The translations under genes and the position numbers were made by a program. Under the pieces are notes generated by a model, which searched no databases, had not been told where the DNA came from, and saw only the letters and a program-made list of their open reading frames with translations. Shown here piece after piece: positions 17,879 to 28,420 of a stretch of 64,000 nucleotides of DNA (positions are counted from its first letter, which is position 1; each line of letters begins with the position of its first letter). Source of the DNA: Pseudomonas viciae (GTDB lineage: Bacteria > Pseudomonadota > Gammaproteobacteria > Pseudomonadales > Pseudomonadaceae); assembly GCF_004786035.1 (NCBI RefSeq), contig NZ_CP035088.1:3632001-3696000 (forward strand), written 5' to 3'.

Positions 17879-18792
17879 GAGCTGGCCTCCTCGGCCGCCG
17901 CGCGGACCATGTAATGGCGGTACAGATCCTCCAGGGACGGCGGCTTGATCTCGACATCCGTCGGGTTGTCCTGGGCCAGCAACTGCCGCAGCAAGACGAG
18001 CTTGCTGCCGTCCGGCGCGGACACCTGCAAGCCTGCCGCGCCCCAACCCTGGGTGACATGCCCTTCGCTGCGCCAGCGTTGCAGCAACTGCGCGGAACGA
18101 ACCAACCCCGAAGCACGGATCAAGGTCGGCAACCCTGCGTCTTCGCGCAACCGAGCCAGACTGCCCAAGGCCAACAGACGCCCCTGGGTCAGGATCGCGG
18201 CGCGGTTGATGTGCGCCTCGACCCCCGGCAGGACATGGGAGCAGAGAATGATGCTGGTGCCCTGCCAGCGCAGGCGATCAAGCAGTTGATAGAGGTCCTG
18301 GGTGGCGATGGGGTCCAGGCCCACGGTCGGTTCGTCCAGCAGCAACAGACGCGGCTGGCCGAGCAAGGCTTGCGCCAGGCCAAGGCGTTGACGCATGCCC
18401 TTGGAATAGGTTCGCACGCGCCGCCGGGCCGCATCTGCCAGCCCTACCTCCTCCAACAAACGCTCGACCTGTTCCGGTGCCGCGCCTTTGAGCCGGGCAA
18501 AGTGACGCAGGGTTTCCAGCCCACTCAACTGCGGGTAGAACATGACGTTCTCCGGCAGGTAGCCGAGCATCTGCCGCACGCTCGAGTCGCTGGGCGCTCG
18601 ACCGAAGACACGCACCTGGCCTTCGCTGGCCCGCAGCAGGCCGAGTATCAACTTCATGGTCGTAGTCTTGCCCGCACCGTTGTGCCCGAACAGGCCCAGC
18701 ACTTCGCCCTGGGCCAAATTCAGGTTCAGCCCGCGCAACACTGCGACGTCGCCGTAGTGTTGGCTGACGCCTTCGATCTCGACGACGTTCAA
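17875..18792 (-). CDS. nosF: NosF, ATPase of the nos ABC transporter
   Basis: A 305-residue ATPase: Walker [11 protein letters not shown] (about residue 38), signature [17 protein letters not shown], Walker [14 protein letters not shown] and the switch CSHVLPG. Translation most likely starts at TTG 18792, seven bases after a strong AGGAGG; the TTG overlaps the nosD stop (TTGA), and no suitable ATG exists near the conserved N-terminus [13 protein letters not shown]. It partners NosY and NosD in NosZ maturation. Confidence 0.94.
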   Translation of the reverse strand: MNVVEIEGVSQHYGDVAVLRGLNLNLAQGEVLGLFGHNGAGKTTTMKLILGLLRASEGQVRVFGRAPSDSSVRQMLGYLPENVMFYPQLSGLETLRHFARLKGAAPEQVERLLEEVGLADAARRRVRTYSKGMRQRLGLAQALLGQPRLLLLDEPTVGLDPIATQDLYQLLDRLRWQGTSIILCSHVLPGVEAHINRAAILTQGRLLALGSLARLREDAGLPTLIRASGLVRSAQLLQRWRSEGHVTQGWGAAGLQVSAPDGSKLVLLRQLLAQDNPTDVEIKPPSLEDLYRHYMVRAAAEEASS

Positions 18793-20108
18793 GACGCGTC
18801 CTCCTGCGCACTGTTGCGTGATGGGGGATGGACCGGGGTTTCCATCAACGGATGGCTGTCCATGACCCCAGGGGATTTCATCACCGGGAACGCCCGCTGC
18901 ACCCAACGCAGCAGTTCGATCCCCGGACTGTTCATCAACAGCCGTACCTGGGGGTACAGCCACAGCAGGCGATCAACGTTGTCGTTGGGTTCATAGGCCA
19001 CGTCCCCTACCCCGTCACCGTTGCGATCCCAACCCAGGTAGTCGCTCCAGTAATTGCCGCGCCCCTCCGCCGACCATTCCTGCAGCCGGGTGGCGACGTA
19101 TTTGACTTGGCGCTGGTTATGGACGAAGGCGTTGCCGGCGATGCGGTTGTCCTCCGAGCCGGCAGTCAGGTGGATGCCCACCGCACTGCGTTCGAAGTGA
19201 TTGCCTTCGATGCGGTTGAACAACGAGTTGTAGATGAACAGGGCCTTGCCCTCCGCGCCGGTGATCATGGTGTCGCCGGTAGACCCGTCGCGCACGTCGG
19301 TGACGAAGTTGTCGCGCAGGGTGGAATAGGTGATGTAGTTCATCAGGATCCCGTAGTTCTGGTCCTGTTCGGAACGGTTGCCGATCACGGTCAGCTGACG
19401 ACTTTGCATCAAGGCATAACCGGTGCGAGTACGCCGGGTGACGTTGTCCAGCAGGCGGTTATCGTTGGCGAACATGTAATGCACGCCATAGCGCAGGTCC
19501 TCCAGGGTATTGCCCTGCAACAGGTTGCCGCTGGAGGTGTCGATGTAGATGCCGTCGCGGGTTTCGCGCACCTGGTTGCCGATGACGCGGGCACCGTGCA
19601 CGGCATACAGATGAATGCCATTGCCGCGATCCTGGGAGCGCAGGCTGGGGTCGCCCTGGATGCGGTTGTCGATCAGGCTCACGTCCCGCGTGCCATCGAC
19701 CCAGATGCCGAAGCCCTGGCCCTGCATCCGGTTTGCGCGAACCACCGCACCCTGAGCGACGGGCTGAATGAATACGGCAGCGTTCATGGCCGTCAGGTCA
19801 TGTCCCCAGTCCAGGAACGTGCAGCCCTGGACCTGGACGTTCGGCGCGCGAATGATCAACCCGTTGCCCTCGCCCTGCCCCTGGAACACAGCGCCCGGCG
19901 CACAGGTGAGCGTCATCGGCTGGTCGATGCTGAACGAGCCCTGGTATTGCCCGGCAGGTAGACGCCAGTGCTGGTCGCCCTCGGCCTGCAAAGGCAGATT
20001 GGTGATCGGCTGCGGCGCGGCGAGCGCACCGCCCGACATCAAACAAAGCACCAGCGCAATGACCGGTTGGCGAGCATGGCCCGCAGGTTGCTGCGTGTTC
20101 CCAGTCAT
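18789..20108 (-). CDS. nosD: NosD, periplasmic copper-binding maturation factor
   Basis: A 439-residue periplasmic protein with a signal peptide (…[18 protein letters not shown], about residues 1-31). It is built from right-handed beta-helix (CASH/NosD) repeats: serial N-R-I/N-x-x-x segments such as [35 protein letters not shown] and [18 protein letters not shown]. NosD delivers the sulfur/copper intermediate for the CuZ centre. It overlaps nosF by four bases and follows nosZ after 26 bp. Confidence 0.95.
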   Translation of the reverse strand: MTGNTQQPAGHARQPVIALVLCLMSGGALAAPQPITNLPLQAEGDQHWRLPAGQYQGSFSIDQPMTLTCAPGAVFQGQGEGNGLIIRAPNVQVQGCTFLDWGHDLTAMNAAVFIQPVAQGAVVRANRMQGQGFGIWVDGTRDVSLIDNRIQGDPSLRSQDRGNGIHLYAVHGARVIGNQVRETRDGIYIDTSSGNLLQGNTLEDLRYGVHYMFANDNRLLDNVTRRTRTGYALMQSRQLTVIGNRSEQDQNYGILMNYITYSTLRDNFVTDVRDGSTGDTMITGAEGKALFIYNSLFNRIEGNHFERSAVGIHLTAGSEDNRIAGNAFVHNQRQVKYVATRLQEWSAEGRGNYWSDYLGWDRNGDGVGDVAYEPNDNVDRLLWLYPQVRLLMNSPGIELLRWVQRAFPVMKSPGVMDSHPLMETPVHPPSRNSAQEDAS

Positions 20109-20134
20109 TGAACCTGCCTCCTTGATAAGCCGTC

Positions 20135-22054
20135 TCAGGCCTTTTCAACCAGCATGCGCCCGACCATCTCCATGTGCAGGGCATGGCAGAACCAGCTGCA
20201 GTAGTACCAATGCAAGCCAGCCTTATCGGCGATGAAGGTGATCGATGAGGTCTGTTGCGGGCTGATCTCCATGCTCGCGCCATGGTTGGTCATGACAAAA
20301 CCGTGGGAAACGTCCTCGATCTGGTCGATGTTGGTGATGGTGACCGTCACCTCGTTGCCTTGCTTGACGGTGAACTCGGTCAAGCCATAGGCCGGCGCCA
20401 TCGACGTCATGTAGACCCGCACCTTGTTGCCGTCACGGATGACTTTGTTGTCGGTCTCCAGGTTGATGCCGTCTTTCTTGGCCAGCTCCACGGTGCCGGC
20501 GAAGAACGGGTCGTTGCGGTTCCAGATCTTCTGGGTCTTGATCTGGTCGCGCCGGGCGAGGATGCAGTCGTGGGGTTCGGCGAAGGCCGGGCCGTCGTGC
20601 ACCAGCTTCATTTCCTCGCCGGAGATGTCGATCAGTTGATCGTTCTCCGGGTGCAGCGGACCGGTGGGCAGGAAACGGTCCTTGGAGAACTTGCACAACA
20701 CCACCAGCCATTTGCCGTCCGCCTCGCTGGTTTCGGTCAGGGAGGCATGGTTGTGGCCGGGCTGGTACTGCACGTCGAGTTTCTGCTTGATGTAGTTGAC
20801 CTTCTCACCCTTGTAGGCGCGGATCGCCTCGTCCATGTTCCACTTCACCACCTGGCTGTCGATGAACAAGGTCGTGTAGGCATTGCCGCGTCCGTCGAAC
20901 GTGGTGTGCAGCGGCCCCAGGCCCAGTTCCGGCTCGGCGACGATCACTTCGCGAGGGTCTTTGAAGCGGTCGGCGAACAGGTCATCGAGGCGGTCGATGG
21001 CGATCATCGAGACGGTGGGCGACAGCTTGCCGTTGGCGATGAAGTATTTGCCGTCCGACGAGGTATTGAGCCCGTGGGGATTCTTCGGCACGGGGATGTA
21101 GCGGGTGAACTCGGAGTCCTTGCCATCGGTCTTGCGGCCATCGACCACCGGCACTTTGGAGCCGTCCAGGTGAATGAATTTGCCGGCCTTGATCGCGGCT
21201 TCGATACGCGGAATGTTGAACACCACCACCCAATCGCGCTCGTTGCGCATCATGCCGCCCAGGTCGTAGGCCTTCTCCGAGTTGTAGCAGGTGCTGGCAG
21301 CGTATTTGCCGGTGTAGTCGGCGTCGGAGTTGTCCAGGTTACCGTCGACGATCACCTGGAAAGCCATTTCCATTTTCTCGGCATCGATGGCGTTGAACAT
21401 CGTGAAGCTGTTTTTGTCTTGCAGGTCGAAGGTATGCCCGTCGTTGGGGTGCGGGATCACGAACTCGGCGTTAGCGAACACGTACTTGGTGTACGGCACC
21501 TTTTGCAGGCGCAGGCCGTGGATCGCCTGCACGTTGGGCACGGTGAGAATCTTGTCGCACTTCATGATGTCCAGGCGAATACGCGCGACCCGGGAGTTGG
21601 CCTTGTCGTTGATGAACAGGTATTTGCCGTCGTATTTGCCGTCGGTCATGGAGATGTGCGGGTGGTGGCAGTCGCCGTTCTGATATTTGGCGCTGTCGCC
21701 CAGGATGCGCTTGCTTTCGTTGGTCAGGCCCCAACCGGTGGCCGAGTCCACGTTGAACACCGGGATGCGCATCAGCTCGCGCATCGACGGCACCCCCAGC
21801 ACCCGCACCTCGCCTTGGTGGCCGCCGCTCCAGAAGCCATAGTATTCATCCAGCTCGCCAGGCCCGACATGGACCTTGGACTTGGCCTCCTTGGCCGCTG
21901 CGGCCCAGGACTCACGCGTGAACGTGCCGGCGCCCAGCGCCGTGGCGCCGGCCAGTACCGCGCCGGTGACGGCACCGGTGCCCAGAAAGCTGCGTCGGCT
22001 GACACCCCGGGGTTCTTCCGCTGTACCGGTGGTTTCGGTTTTTTTGTCGCTCAT
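20135..22054 (-). CDS. nosZ: Nitrous-oxide reductase NosZ (Tat-dependent, clade I type)
   Basis: A 639-residue copper enzyme that reduces N2O to N2 in the periplasm. The twin-arginine signal RRSFLGTGAVTGAVLAGATA (from about residue 20) marks Tat export, which is usual for clade I enzymes. The beta-propeller carries the CuZ histidines (for example DCHHPHISMTDG, GHNHASLTET, FAEPHDC). The C-terminal cupredoxin domain has the complete CuA site CSWFCHALHMEM, preceded by SHGFVMTNHG. I set the start at ATG 22054; in-frame sequence upstream overlaps nosR and is not conserved. It sits second in nosRZDFYL. Confidence 0.98.
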   Translation of the reverse strand: MSDKKTETTGTAEEPRGVSRRSFLGTGAVTGAVLAGATALGAGTFTRESWAAAAKEAKSKVHVGPGELDEYYGFWSGGHQGEVRVLGVPSMRELMRIPVFNVDSATGWGLTNESKRILGDSAKYQNGDCHHPHISMTDGKYDGKYLFINDKANSRVARIRLDIMKCDKILTVPNVQAIHGLRLQKVPYTKYVFANAEFVIPHPNDGHTFDLQDKNSFTMFNAIDAEKMEMAFQVIVDGNLDNSDADYTGKYAASTCYNSEKAYDLGGMMRNERDWVVVFNIPRIEAAIKAGKFIHLDGSKVPVVDGRKTDGKDSEFTRYIPVPKNPHGLNTSSDGKYFIANGKLSPTVSMIAIDRLDDLFADRFKDPREVIVAEPELGLGPLHTTFDGRGNAYTTLFIDSQVVKWNMDEAIRAYKGEKVNYIKQKLDVQYQPGHNHASLTETSEADGKWLVVLCKFSKDRFLPTGPLHPENDQLIDISGEEMKLVHDGPAFAEPHDCILARRDQIKTQKIWNRNDPFFAGTVELAKKDGINLETDNKVIRDGNKVRVYMTSMAPAYGLTEFTVKQGNEVTVTITNIDQIEDVSHGFVMTNHGASMEISPQQTSSITFIADKAGLHWYYCSWFCHALHMEMVGRMLVEKA

Positions 22055-22107
22055 GCTGTGTGCTCCACGAAGAATGAAAGGATCAAGGGACAGGACATTC
22101 GGGTGCC

Positions 22108-24276
22108 TCAAGGCGCCGGGCTCACCTGCACCACGGGAATCAATTGCGCCTCGGTCGCGGTCGCCTTGCCGCGCTTCTTGCGCTTGTTGATCAGCGGCGG
22201 GCATTTTTTTTCGTTGTGCCAAGTCATCTGGCAGTCGAGGCAGTAGTGACATTCGTTGGCGTTGATCCGGCCATCGGGGTGAATCGCCTGGATCTCGCAT
22301 TCCTTGGCGCACAACTGGCAGGGGTTGCCACACTCCTTGCGGCGCTTGAGCCAGTCGAACAAGCGCAACCGGGTGGGCATCGCCAGGGCGGCCCCCAGCG
22401 GACAGATGTAGCGGCAATAGACTTTGCGGGTGAACAGGTTGACCAGCAGCAGGCCCGCCGCATACGCCACGAACCACCACTGACGGTCGAACCGCAGGGT
22501 GATGGCGGTCTTGAAGGGCTCGACTTCAGCCAGCCGTTCGGCGGTGGCCATCGACTCCAGGGAGACGCCGAACAGCACCAGCAAAATGATGTACTTGATC
22601 GCCCACAGCCGCTCGTGGATGGCGAACGGCAGTTCGTATTGCGGCACCTTGAGCTTGCGCGCCAGCTCGTTGATCAACTCCTGCAGCGCGCCGAACGGAC
22701 ACAGCCAGCCGCAGAACACCCCGCGGCCCCAGAGCAGAATGCTCGCGGCGGTGAACACCCAGAGGATGAAAATCAACGGATCGGTGAGGAACAGTTCCCA
22801 GCGAAAGCCTTGGAACAGTGCGTGGACGAAAGTCAGCACGTTGACCACCGACAGCTGCGCCAACCCATAGCCACCGAGAAACACCACGGTGAACACCAGG
22901 TAACCGCGACGCACCCAATGCAACAGTTTCGGCCGCCGGGCCAAGGCATCCTGAAAGAACAGGATTGCCGTGAGCACCAGCAAGGCAACTCCGAGTATCG
23001 AGATTTCGACGTTTTTCTGATACCACAGGGTCAGCCACATCGGCCGGCTGGCTTCTTCGGCCGCCGCCAATTGCTCAGCGCTAGGCAATGGCCGCTCCAG
23101 ATACGGCTCGGGCAGTTGATAGGCCAGCTCGAAGCTGCTGAAGGTGCCGCTGACCGGCCCGGTCTGGCGGCGCACCAGCAACTCCAGGCTCCAGGGCGAA
23201 CCGGGATCGAAACGGTGCGCGGCGCGGACGATGAAAATCGCCATTTCGTCGAACTCAGGCATGTCCTCGGCGGCCACGTCATCCAAACGCTGGAAATCCA
23301 GGTCGCGGAAACTGATGGCATCGCCGAACTGACGCAACAGCACCCGATCGAAAATACCGCCGCGCACATACCCAGAGCCCTTGAAGGAATAGCGCCCGCT
23401 GCCCATCACGGCGATGGCTTGCTCGCCCGGCTTGAGTTCGCTCATCAGCGTGCGGTATTGCGCCTCACCCAACAGGTTGCGACCGATGGTGGGTGGGTTG
23501 AGGTGGGTGACATAGAGGTCGATGAAGGTGTCGCCTGCCTGCTCGGCGCTGGCGACTTCGACCTGTTCGGCTTCGGTTCCCTTGAAGGAGGCATCTACTT
23601 GGCCGCGGGTCAGGTGCAAACGACGTATTGCACCGTTACCGGTCAAGGTCGCCCAGTCAGCGGGTTGATAGAGATCATCGCGCACACGGGCCGGCGCCAC
23701 GGCCAGCCCCGCGTCACCCTTGACCAGGCCCAGGGAGACCGCGACATCGTGGGCGGCACGCATGATGACTTCGTTGACCACCATCGCCGTCACGGTGGCC
23801 CCCGCGATGGCATCCACCGTTACCGCATTCGGGTCACTGGAATGCCCCACCACCACCCGCTGGTTGACCTTGATGCCGCTGTAGCGCGCACTGAACGCGT
23901 GGAGTTTCTCTTCGGCGATGCCGATCAGCAGAATCGGCTCATGGTGTTCAAGCACGTAGGCATCGAGGATCACACCGGCAGGATCGAGGATCACCTGGAC
24001 ATTGATCGGCTTACCTGAATAGGCGGGAATGTCCACGACATCCAGGCTTTGAAACACATAACCCAGGACCTTGCCCGCCGCAGACAGCGTGCGCACCTTG
24101 AAGGGCCCTTCGGGCTCGGAGATCGCGTCGGTCTGATCCAGGACATGGTGGATGCGCTGTTGCTGGATCTCACCGTAGTCCTTGGCCTGGGCCAGGCCCG
24201 CGAATAGGAACAAAAGAGTGAACAGTGCACGGAGCCAGAAGCGGGGTGGGTATTGCATCGCAAAAAGAGGGGTCAT
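22108..24276 (-). CDS. nosR: NosR, membrane flavoprotein regulator/electron donor for nitrous oxide reduction
   Basis: A 722-residue polytopic protein. An N-terminal signal or membrane segment (LRALFTLLFLFAGLAQA) precedes a periplasmic FMN-binding domain with the covalent-flavin type motif DAIAGATVTAMVV (about residues 180-192). Several membrane segments follow, with cysteine motifs CGWLCPFGALQEL and CRYICPLGAALAMP, and two 4Fe-4S sites near the C-terminus (CGNPCQLCAKECE, CHYCLDCQMTWH). NosR passes electrons to NosZ and is needed for nos expression. It is the first gene of the operon; a perfect ANR/DNR site lies 65-78 bp upstream of its ATG. Confidence 0.96.
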   Translation of the reverse strand: MTPLFAMQYPPRFWLRALFTLLFLFAGLAQAKDYGEIQQQRIHHVLDQTDAISEPEGPFKVRTLSAAGKVLGYVFQSLDVVDIPAYSGKPINVQVILDPAGVILDAYVLEHHEPILLIGIAEEKLHAFSARYSGIKVNQRVVVGHSSDPNAVTVDAIAGATVTAMVVNEVIMRAAHDVAVSLGLVKGDAGLAVAPARVRDDLYQPADWATLTGNGAIRRLHLTRGQVDASFKGTEAEQVEVASAEQAGDTFIDLYVTHLNPPTIGRNLLGEAQYRTLMSELKPGEQAIAVMGSGRYSFKGSGYVRGGIFDRVLLRQFGDAISFRDLDFQRLDDVAAEDMPEFDEMAIFIVRAAHRFDPGSPWSLELLVRRQTGPVSGTFSSFELAYQLPEPYLERPLPSAEQLAAAEEASRPMWLTLWYQKNVEISILGVALLVLTAILFFQDALARRPKLLHWVRRGYLVFTVVFLGGYGLAQLSVVNVLTFVHALFQGFRWELFLTDPLIFILWVFTAASILLWGRGVFCGWLCPFGALQELINELARKLKVPQYELPFAIHERLWAIKYIILLVLFGVSLESMATAERLAEVEPFKTAITLRFDRQWWFVAYAAGLLLVNLFTRKVYCRYICPLGAALAMPTRLRLFDWLKRRKECGNPCQLCAKECEIQAIHPDGRINANECHYCLDCQMTWHNEKKCPPLINKRKKRGKATATEAQLIPVVQVSPAP

Positions 24277-24340
24277 GGACGCCAGGTCTTGAAGACAGGA
24301 TCTTGGCGATCATCGTAGGGCTCGCCCCCCTGCCCGGCCC

Positions 24341-24354
24341 TTGATTGAAATCAA
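24341..24354. promoter_or_regulatory. ANR/DNR (FNR-family) box of the nos operon
   Basis: TTGATTGAAATCAA matches the FNR/ANR/DNR consensus TTGAT-N4-ATCAA exactly. It sits about 70 bp upstream of nosR, a normal position for activation by the oxygen sensor ANR or the nitric-oxide-responsive DNR. The gap to the divergent UvrA-like gene (24277-24552) holds no other site I can support. Confidence 0.88.
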
Positions 24355-24552
24355 CTTGAAAAAAACTTAACCCCGAACGGTCCGTATCCGTGGGAATTGC
24401 ACAGCTTTTCTCCACTCCTGCGTCCGGAATGAATTTTTATTGCACGAGAACGGTTGAACCCGGTCGCATAATTGTCGGCGCTGTGATCCAGTCCACTCTC
24501 CCACCGCCATAACGCCCCGATGCGTTGCACCAACGTCCACAAGGAATACCCG

Positions 24553-27210
24553 ATGCCCTCACGCTCCTTCCCTGCTCCAACCGCTGACTTGCCACAAGAC
24601 ACTGGTTTCGTCCGGGTGCGTGGCGCGCGCGAACACAACCTCAAGAATGTTGACGTGGACATCCCACGCAATGCCTTGGTGGTGTTCACCGGCGTGTCGG
24701 GCTCCGGCAAGTCATCACTGGCCTTCTCCACGCTCTACGCCGAAGCCCAGCGTTGCTATTTCGAGTCCGTCGCGCCTTATGCGCGGCGCCTGATCGACCA
24801 GGTGGGTGTGCCGGACGTGGACAGCATCGACGGCCTGCCGCCGGCAGTGGCTTTGCAGCAACAGCGCGGCACGCCCAGCGCGCGCTCTTCGGTGGGCAGC
24901 GTCACCACCTTGTCGAGCCTGATCCGCATGCTCTACTCCCGCGCCGGCAGCTACCCGGCCGACCAACCGATGCTCTACGCCGAGGACTTCTCGCCCAACA
25001 CGCCCCAGGGCGCCTGCACGGAATGTCACGGCCTGGGTCGGGTCTATGAAGTGACCGAAGCCTCCATGGTGCCCGACCCTTCGCTGACCATCCGCGAACG
25101 CGCCGTGGCAGCCTGGCCCATGGCCTGGCAGGGCCAGAACCTGCGGGACATCCTGGTGACCCTGGGGTATGACGTCGACATTCCCTGGCGCGACCTGCCG
25201 AAAAAACAGCGGGACTGGATACTCTTCACCGAGGAAACACCCACCGTTCCCGTGTATGCCGGCCTCACGCCGGCCCAGACCCGCGCCGCCCTAAAACGCA
25301 AGCTCGAGCCCAGTTACCAGGGCACCTTCAGCGGCGCCCGGCGCTATCTGCTGCACACGTTCATGCACTCGCAAAGCGCCCAGATGCGCAAACGCGTGGC
25401 GCAATACATGCGTGCCAGTCCCTGCCCCGTGTGCGAGGGCAAGCGGCTCAAGCGCCAAGCGTTGACGGTGACCTTCGCCGGCCTGGACATCGCCGAACTG
25501 TCTCACCTGCCCTTGCTGGAACTGGCCAAGGTACTTAAAGAGGTCGTGGCGCCGGTTTACCTGGAGCAGGCCGAAGAACCGGGGGAAGTCCTCAGCCACC
25601 GGCAAACCCGTGAGGCTCGCGAGCAACGCGCCGCCAGGGACGACAACCCCCACGCGGGAGGGCCGGACGCCCGCCACACCCCCAACCTGTCTCTGGAAAA
25701 ACGCCTGGCCGCCCAGCGCATCGCCGCTGAACTGCTGGAGAGGATCGTCACCCTCATCGACCTCGGCCTTGGCTACCTGGCCCTGGAGCGCAGCACGCCC
25801 ACGCTGTCCTCCGGCGAACTGCAACGCCTGCGACTGGCGACCCAGCTCAACTCCCAACTGTTCGGCGTGATCTACGTGCTGGACGAACCTTCCGCCGGCC
25901 TGCACCCGGCCGACAGCGAAGCGCTGTTCGACGCCCTGCAGCGTCTGAAGGCCGCGGGCAATTCGGTGTTTGTGGTTGAACACGACTTGGACACCATGCG
26001 CCGCGCCGACTGGCTGATCGACGTCGGCCCGGATGCGGGTGAACAAGGCGGGAAAGTCCTCTACAGCGGTCCACCCAAAGGACTGGAGCAAGTGCCTGAG
26101 TCACGGACCCGTACCTACCTGTTTTCCGAAGACTGCGCCGCCGCGCGCAGCCCTCGAGAGCCCAAGGATTGGTTGCGTCTGGACGGCATCACCCGCAACA
26201 ACCTCGACAACCTGAGCGCCGCGTTCCCCCTGGGCTGTTTCACCGCGGTAACCGGCATCTCGGGCTCAGGTAAATCCAGTCTCGTCAGTCAGGCCCTGCT
26301 GGACCTGGTAGGCGCGCACTTGGGCCAGGCCAGCCCCAACGCCGAACCCGATGAACAAAGCCTCGAAGACGAGCCCGCGCAAACCAGCGGCGGTCGCGTC
26401 AGCGCCGGGCTCGACGCCATCAAGCGGCTGGTGCAGGTGGACCAGAAACCCATCGGCCGCACGCCACGCTCCAACCTCGCCACCTATACCGGGTTGTTCG
26501 ATCACGTGCGCAAACTGTTCGCCGCGACCGAGCAGGCGCAGGCGTTGGGATTCGATGCCGGACGGTTTTCCTTCAACGTCGCCAAGGGGCGCTGCGAGAC
26601 GTGTGAGGGCGAGGGTTTCGTCAGTGTGGAATTGCTGTTCATGCCCAGCGTGTACGCGCCCTGCCCCACCTGCCACGGGGCACGCTACAACCCGCAGACC
26701 CTGGAAGTGAACTGGCAGGGCTTGAACATTTCCCAGGTGCTGCAACTGACCGTGAACCAGGCACTCGAGGTGTTTGCCGAGCACGCGGCGGCCAGGCGTT
26801 CATTGCAAGTGCTGCAGGATATCGGCCTCGGTTATTTGCGCCTGGGACAACCGGCCACGGAACTGTCCGGCGGTGAGGCGCAGCGGATCAAGCTGGCGAC
26901 GGAACTGCAGCGCAAGGCCCGGGGAGCCACGTTGTATGTGCTGGATGAACCGACTAACGGGCTGCACCCCCAGGACGTGGATCGCTTGCTGCTGCAGTTG
27001 AATCGACTGGTGGTGGACGGTCATACGGTGGTGGTCGTGGAACATGACATGCGAGTAGTCGCCCAAAGTGATTGGGTCATCGATATCGGCCCGGGGGCTG
27101 GGAACCAGGGTGGGCAGGTGGTGATATGCGGCGACCCGCAGAAAGTGGCAAGATGCAATGATAGTCGGACAGCAGCATTCCTGAAAAAAGCTTTGCAGCT
27201 TGAAAAGTAA
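24553..27210 (+). CDS. UvrA-like ABC ATPase lacking the UvrB-binding domain (UvrA2/DrrC-type)
   Basis: An 885-residue tandem ABC protein of the UvrA family: Walker A sites GVSGSGKSS and GISGSGKSS, signatures [12 protein letters not shown] and [12 protein letters not shown], Walker B sites [11 protein letters not shown] and [11 protein letters not shown], and zinc motifs [20 protein letters not shown] and [18 protein letters not shown]. In excision-repair UvrA about 120 residues that bind UvrB follow the first R-x-G stretch; here the chain runs from [11 protein letters not shown] almost straight to [10 protein letters not shown], so that domain is missing. Such class-II UvrA proteins act in drug tolerance or in roles outside canonical repair. 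The ATG at 24553 has AAGGA seven bases upstream. It is divergent from nosR and probably a single-gene unit with a terminator. Confidence 0.9.
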   Translation: MPSRSFPAPTADLPQDTGFVRVRGAREHNLKNVDVDIPRNALVVFTGVSGSGKSSLAFSTLYAEAQRCYFESVAPYARRLIDQVGVPDVDSIDGLPPAVALQQQRGTPSARSSVGSVTTLSSLIRMLYSRAGSYPADQPMLYAEDFSPNTPQGACTECHGLGRVYEVTEASMVPDPSLTIRERAVAAWPMAWQGQNLRDILVTLGYDVDIPWRDLPKKQRDWILFTEETPTVPVYAGLTPAQTRAALKRKLEPSYQGTFSGARRYLLHTFMHSQSAQMRKRVAQYMRASPCPVCEGKRLKRQALTVTFAGLDIAELSHLPLLELAKVLKEVVAPVYLEQAEEPGEVLSHRQTREAREQRAARDDNPHAGGPDARHTPNLSLEKRLAAQRIAAELLERIVTLIDLGLGYLALERSTPTLSSGELQRLRLATQLNSQLFGVIYVLDEPSAGLHPADSEALFDALQRLKAAGNSVFVVEHDLDTMRRADWLIDVGPDAGEQGGKVLYSGPPKGLEQVPESRTRTYLFSEDCAAARSPREPKDWLRLDGITRNNLDNLSAAFPLGCFTAVTGISGSGKSSLVSQALLDLVGAHLGQASPNAEPDEQSLEDEPAQTSGGRVSAGLDAIKRLVQVDQKPIGRTPRSNLATYTGLFDHVRKLFAATEQAQALGFDAGRFSFNVAKGRCETCEGEGFVSVELLFMPSVYAPCPTCHGARYNPQTLEVNWQGLNISQVLQLTVNQALEVFAEHAAARRSLQVLQDIGLGYLRLGQPATELSGGEAQRIKLATELQRKARGATLYVLDEPTNGLHPQDVDRLLLQLNRLVVDGHTVVVVEHDMRVVAQSDWVIDIGPGAGNQGGQVVICGDPQKVARCNDSRTAAFLKKALQLEK

Positions 27211-27220
27211 AGCTTTTTTT
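27184..27220 (+). terminator. Probable terminator at the end of the UvrA-like gene
   Basis: AAAAAAGCTTT (27184-27194) can pair with AAAGCTTTTTT (27209-27219) and ends in a run of T. The left arm lies within the last codons. The stem is AU-rich, so strength is uncertain. Confidence 0.5.
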
Positions 27221-27598
27221 AATGTTTTTCGCTGTTTCGAAAAAGATGTCTATACTGTCCTCCAGTTAATCGTTTCAGTAGTCGAACTTAACTGCAGCCT
27301 CATGGAGTAACGGTATTGAGGCTGCCCATGCCAGGAGGCGCAATGACAGCAACCTTGTCGAGAAAAGCAGAACTGCACCGCGAGCCGAGACATTCCTATC
27401 GCTCCTCGCACCGCCTCCCGCTGAACGGCTACCCGCCCAACACGCCGAGTCCATTCATAATGCTGACTGCGGCCACAAAATACGCTTGTGGTTGTTGATA
27501 CCGGCGCTATAAAAAATTGCAGTTCCCGCTTGCCGACTATCAAGATAAAGCGTCTGGCCACTGCATAGTCTCAAATCAATATTTCGAGCGCGTCCATT
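27221..27598. other. Intergenic region upstream of the luxR gene
   Basis: About 380 bp without a gene I can support. It contains a 7-bp inverted repeat CAGTTAA (27263-27269) / TTAACTG (27288-27294). The DNA becomes clearly AT-richer from here to about 30,430. A 300-bp frame on the minus strand across it has an arbitrary composition and no family resemblance. Confidence 0.5.
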
Positions 27599-28327
27599 AT
27601 GCTCAAGCCCACTTCAAGCCATCTATTCAATTTAATTCAAGAGATCGAGAGTAATATTTCAGGGGCAAACAAAGACGAGTACACCGAACTCTTGGCCTGG
27701 ACATTCTCGAAACTGGGAATCAACAAGTTTGCCTATGTCCACCTGGAGCCCACGCCCTTCAATAACTCAAAAATCTCTATCCACAGCAACTACCCCGCCG
27801 AATGGGTTGAAACTTACCGCAAGAACGCACTCTATAAATCAGACCCGGTCATGGCCAATACAGCCATTACCGCCACCCCTTTTTTCTGGGATGAAATCCC
27901 TCAAGAAATAGACAATAATCCTGAACTATTTGATCAATCAGCCGCCTATGGCATCAAGCAAGGGTTCACCGTTCCAATTCACGAACCCGGCAGGTCATTC
28001 GGCTCCATTCATTTATCTTCCGAAGAAAATGACCCGGATTTCCCCATCCTCGTTCGTTCGCATCTGGTCATTATAAAAACCCTCAGCATCATCGCCAATC
28101 AGCATCGTCCCACGGAGGACAGCAATGAGATCAACCTCAAACTATCCCCCAGGGAAATTGAATTCCTGCGCTGGCTCGTGCTGGGGAAAAATTACAAGGA
28201 GATAGGTCTGATCATGAACATCACCGAGCGAACAGTAAAGTTTCACGCCAAGCAAATGACTGAAAAACTGGACTGTATCAATGTCAAGCAGGCGATGTTC
28301 AAAGCCGTGCATTTGAACCTCGTTTAA
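27599..28327 (+). CDS. pcoR: LuxR-family quorum-sensing regulator (PcoR-like, autoinducer-binding)
   Basis: A 242-residue LuxR-type protein. The N-terminal autoinducer-binding domain keeps the ligand-pocket residues: W and Y in AEWVETYRKN, D-P in SDPVMAN, W in FFWDEI and G in IKQGFTVPIHEPG. The C-terminal HTH reads LSPREIEFLRWLVLGKNYKE followed by TERTVKFHAKQMTEKL. Such proteins bind an acyl-homoserine lactone and activate lux-box promoters. Its synthase partner is at 29622, with an exporter gene between. In P. corrugata the pair is called PcoR/PcoI and in P. brassicacearum DF41 PdfR/PdfI; the assignment rests on neighbourhood (adjacent RfiA and lipopeptide synthetase) and family features. 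Base composition is more AT-rich than the flanks. Confidence 0.88.
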   Translation: MLKPTSSHLFNLIQEIESNISGANKDEYTELLAWTFSKLGINKFAYVHLEPTPFNNSKISIHSNYPAEWVETYRKNALYKSDPVMANTAITATPFFWDEIPQEIDNNPELFDQSAAYGIKQGFTVPIHEPGRSFGSIHLSSEENDPDFPILVRSHLVIIKTLSIIANQHRPTEDSNEINLKLSPREIEFLRWLVLGKNYKEIGLIMNITERTVKFHAKQMTEKLDCINVKQAMFKAVHLNLV

Positions 28328-28420
28328 AGTCACGCCATCGCTCGTCCACCAAGACTGTCCTGCTCGAATAGCATCGGCCCGGCTGTACAGAGCCGACGCC
28401 ATGTTCAACTTATCCCCTAC

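Noticed and set aside
20255..22246. A 663-codon open frame on the plus strand opposite nosZ
   Set aside because: It is the antisense shadow of a strongly conserved gene in GC-rich DNA. Its translation is His/Asp/Val/Gly-rich without any domain pattern.
27250..27561. A 103-codon minus-strand frame in front of the luxR gene
   Set aside because: No ribosome site, no family resemblance, and it covers the expected luxR promoter.
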